Source: Campylobacter sp. (GTDB lineage Bacteria; Campylobacterota; Campylobacteria; Campylobacterales; Campylobacteraceae). Taken from it: a stretch of DNA of 6,624 nt. A program made the translations under genes and the position numbers. The stretch covers positions 1 to 6,624 of the forward strand of contig JAJQAF010000283.1 of assembly GCA_021203945.1 (NCBI GenBank), given 5' to 3'. The notes under the pieces are model-generated. The model saw only the letters and a list, made by a program, of their open reading frames with translations. It was not told the DNA's origin and did no database searches. Below are positions 6,127-6,624 of the stretch, in pieces; position 1 is the first letter of the stretch, and each line of letters starts with the position of its first letter.

Positions 6127-6553
6127 AATTTTTTCACAGACGGATATTTTGTCTCTTTTGGAGCTTGAAATTTCAATGATAAAGCGTTTTGAGAATACCA
6201 CAGATAATGAAAAGTATTTATCGGTAATATATTTTTCTTTGCCTAACGGTAACGAATACGGTAGAATTTTTGAAACGATTTTAAGACAAACCGACGCGGT
6301 GATAAAAGAGAGGGAGCATTATATCGCTATACTTTACGGCACGGATAAGAAAGGTGCGTCGATACTTTTAAGCGGAATTCAAGACTTTTTAAACGCTAAG
6401 CCCATAGATATGGTTTTGACATACCCCGACGATGCGAGTGACGCAAAAATGCTTTTGAAAAAATTTCAAGACGAGCTTAAAGATAACTACGGAGTGTTGC
6501 TAAATACTCTACTCGCAAACGATAAATTCGATGCGTTCGAGGATATTATATAG
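6116..6553 (+). CDS. Small protein resembling a degenerate GGDEF domain, function unknown
   Basis: A soluble 145-residue protein with no signal peptide or membrane segment. I do not recognise it as a named gene. Its middle and end follow the order of a GGDEF (diguanylate cyclase) domain. LRQTDAVIKEREHYIAIL (56-73) parallels the helix, turn and strand around the active site, with REHYI (66-70) where GGDEF would be. YGTDKKGA (74-81) matches the strand end and following helix start, and LTYPDDASDAKMLLKKF (101-117) matches the usual ATYPEDGSDAEELL-type segment. All metal and catalytic signature residues are gone, so cyclase activity is unlikely; binding a nucleotide or a protein partner is possible. 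The N-terminal part is shortened. The start overlaps racS by 11 bases, with AAGGA 5 bases upstream of the ATG, so it is translated with the kinase and probably works with it. Fold call is an inference from motif order. Confidence 0.8.
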   Translation: MAAKIFSQTDILSLLELEISMIKRFENTTDNEKYLSVIYFSLPNGNEYGRIFETILRQTDAVIKEREHYIAILYGTDKKGASILLSGIQDFLNAKPIDMVLTYPDDASDAKMLLKKFQDELKDNYGVLLNTLLANDKFDAFEDII

Positions 6554-6563
6554 TCGTAAATTT

Positions 6564-6569
6564 AGGAGG
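6564..6569 (+). promoter_or_regulatory. Strong ribosome binding site of the last gene
   Basis: AGGAGG lies 5 bases before the ATG at 6575, a full Shine-Dalgarno match and the strongest in this window. It supports a real gene start so close to the right edge. No promoter or terminator is seen between 6553 and this site, so the gene is probably part of the racRS transcript. Confidence 0.8.
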
Positions 6570-6574
6570 AAAAT

Positions 6575-6624
6575 ATGGAAAATTTACTTTTATTTTTTGC
6601 TATTTTACTGATCTGTAGTATTTT
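6575..6624 (+). CDS. Start of a membrane-anchored protein, cut by window edge
   Basis: Only 16 codons are present: MENLLLFFAILLICSI, then the window ends. The stretch is almost purely hydrophobic after residue 3, so it is a transmembrane anchor or uncleaved signal. Start is set by AGGAGG 5 bases upstream, 21 bases after the preceding stop. A short N-terminal anchor like this is found in RmuC-type recombination proteins among many others, but nothing visible discriminates, so no name is given. Confidence 0.65.
   Translation, partial: MENLLLFFAILLICSI

Overview
This window looks like the chromosome of a Campylobacter-type Epsilonproteobacterium (Campylobacterota). The evidence is the gene set and order (kefB-like, hspR, cbpA, then a divergent htrA, as I recall it from Campylobacter jejuni), a racRS/arsRS-type two-component pair, extended -10 promoters of the form TNTGNTA(N)AAT with weak -35 boxes, and AT-rich DNA that by eye seems less extreme than C. 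jejuni. That would fit one of the oral/enteric, higher-GC Campylobacter species, but the species cannot be fixed from the sequence alone. The DNA is almost entirely coding and shows no mobile elements, tRNA, rRNA or CRISPR.

Left half, minus strand (2469 down to 1): a tight operon of cbpA (DnaJ-like co-chaperone), hspR (MerR-family heat-shock repressor) and a kefB-like cation/proton antiporter that runs off the left edge. The gaps are 3 and 4 bases. Its promoter lies in the 160-base divergent region. A good match to the HspR operator (HAIR, CTTGAGT-N7-ACTCAAG; 12 of 14 bases) sits on the -35 box, so HspR probably represses its own operon, including the antiporter.

Middle, plus strand: htrA encodes an exported serine protease/chaperone with a complete catalytic triad and two PDZ domains. 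A 35-base hairpin follows, then a short intergenic region with a strong extended -10 promoter and an 18-bp near-palindrome in its spacer.

Right part, plus strand: racR (OmpR-type response regulator), racS (membrane histidine kinase) and a 145-codon gene of no recorded function are joined by 1-base and 11-base overlaps. The third protein reads like a GGDEF (diguanylate cyclase) domain whose signature has degenerated to REHYI. The kinase itself lacks the conserved Asp of its G1 ATP-binding box. A further gene with a strong ribosome binding site and a hydrophobic N-terminus begins 21 bases later and is cut by the right edge.

Taken together this is a protein-quality and envelope-stress neighbourhood: cytoplasmic folding (CbpA/HspR), ion homeostasis (KefB-like), periplasmic or secreted quality control (HtrA), and an environmental sensor (RacRS) with an apparently new small GGDEF-like companion. 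The least described element is that companion and its translational coupling to RacRS.
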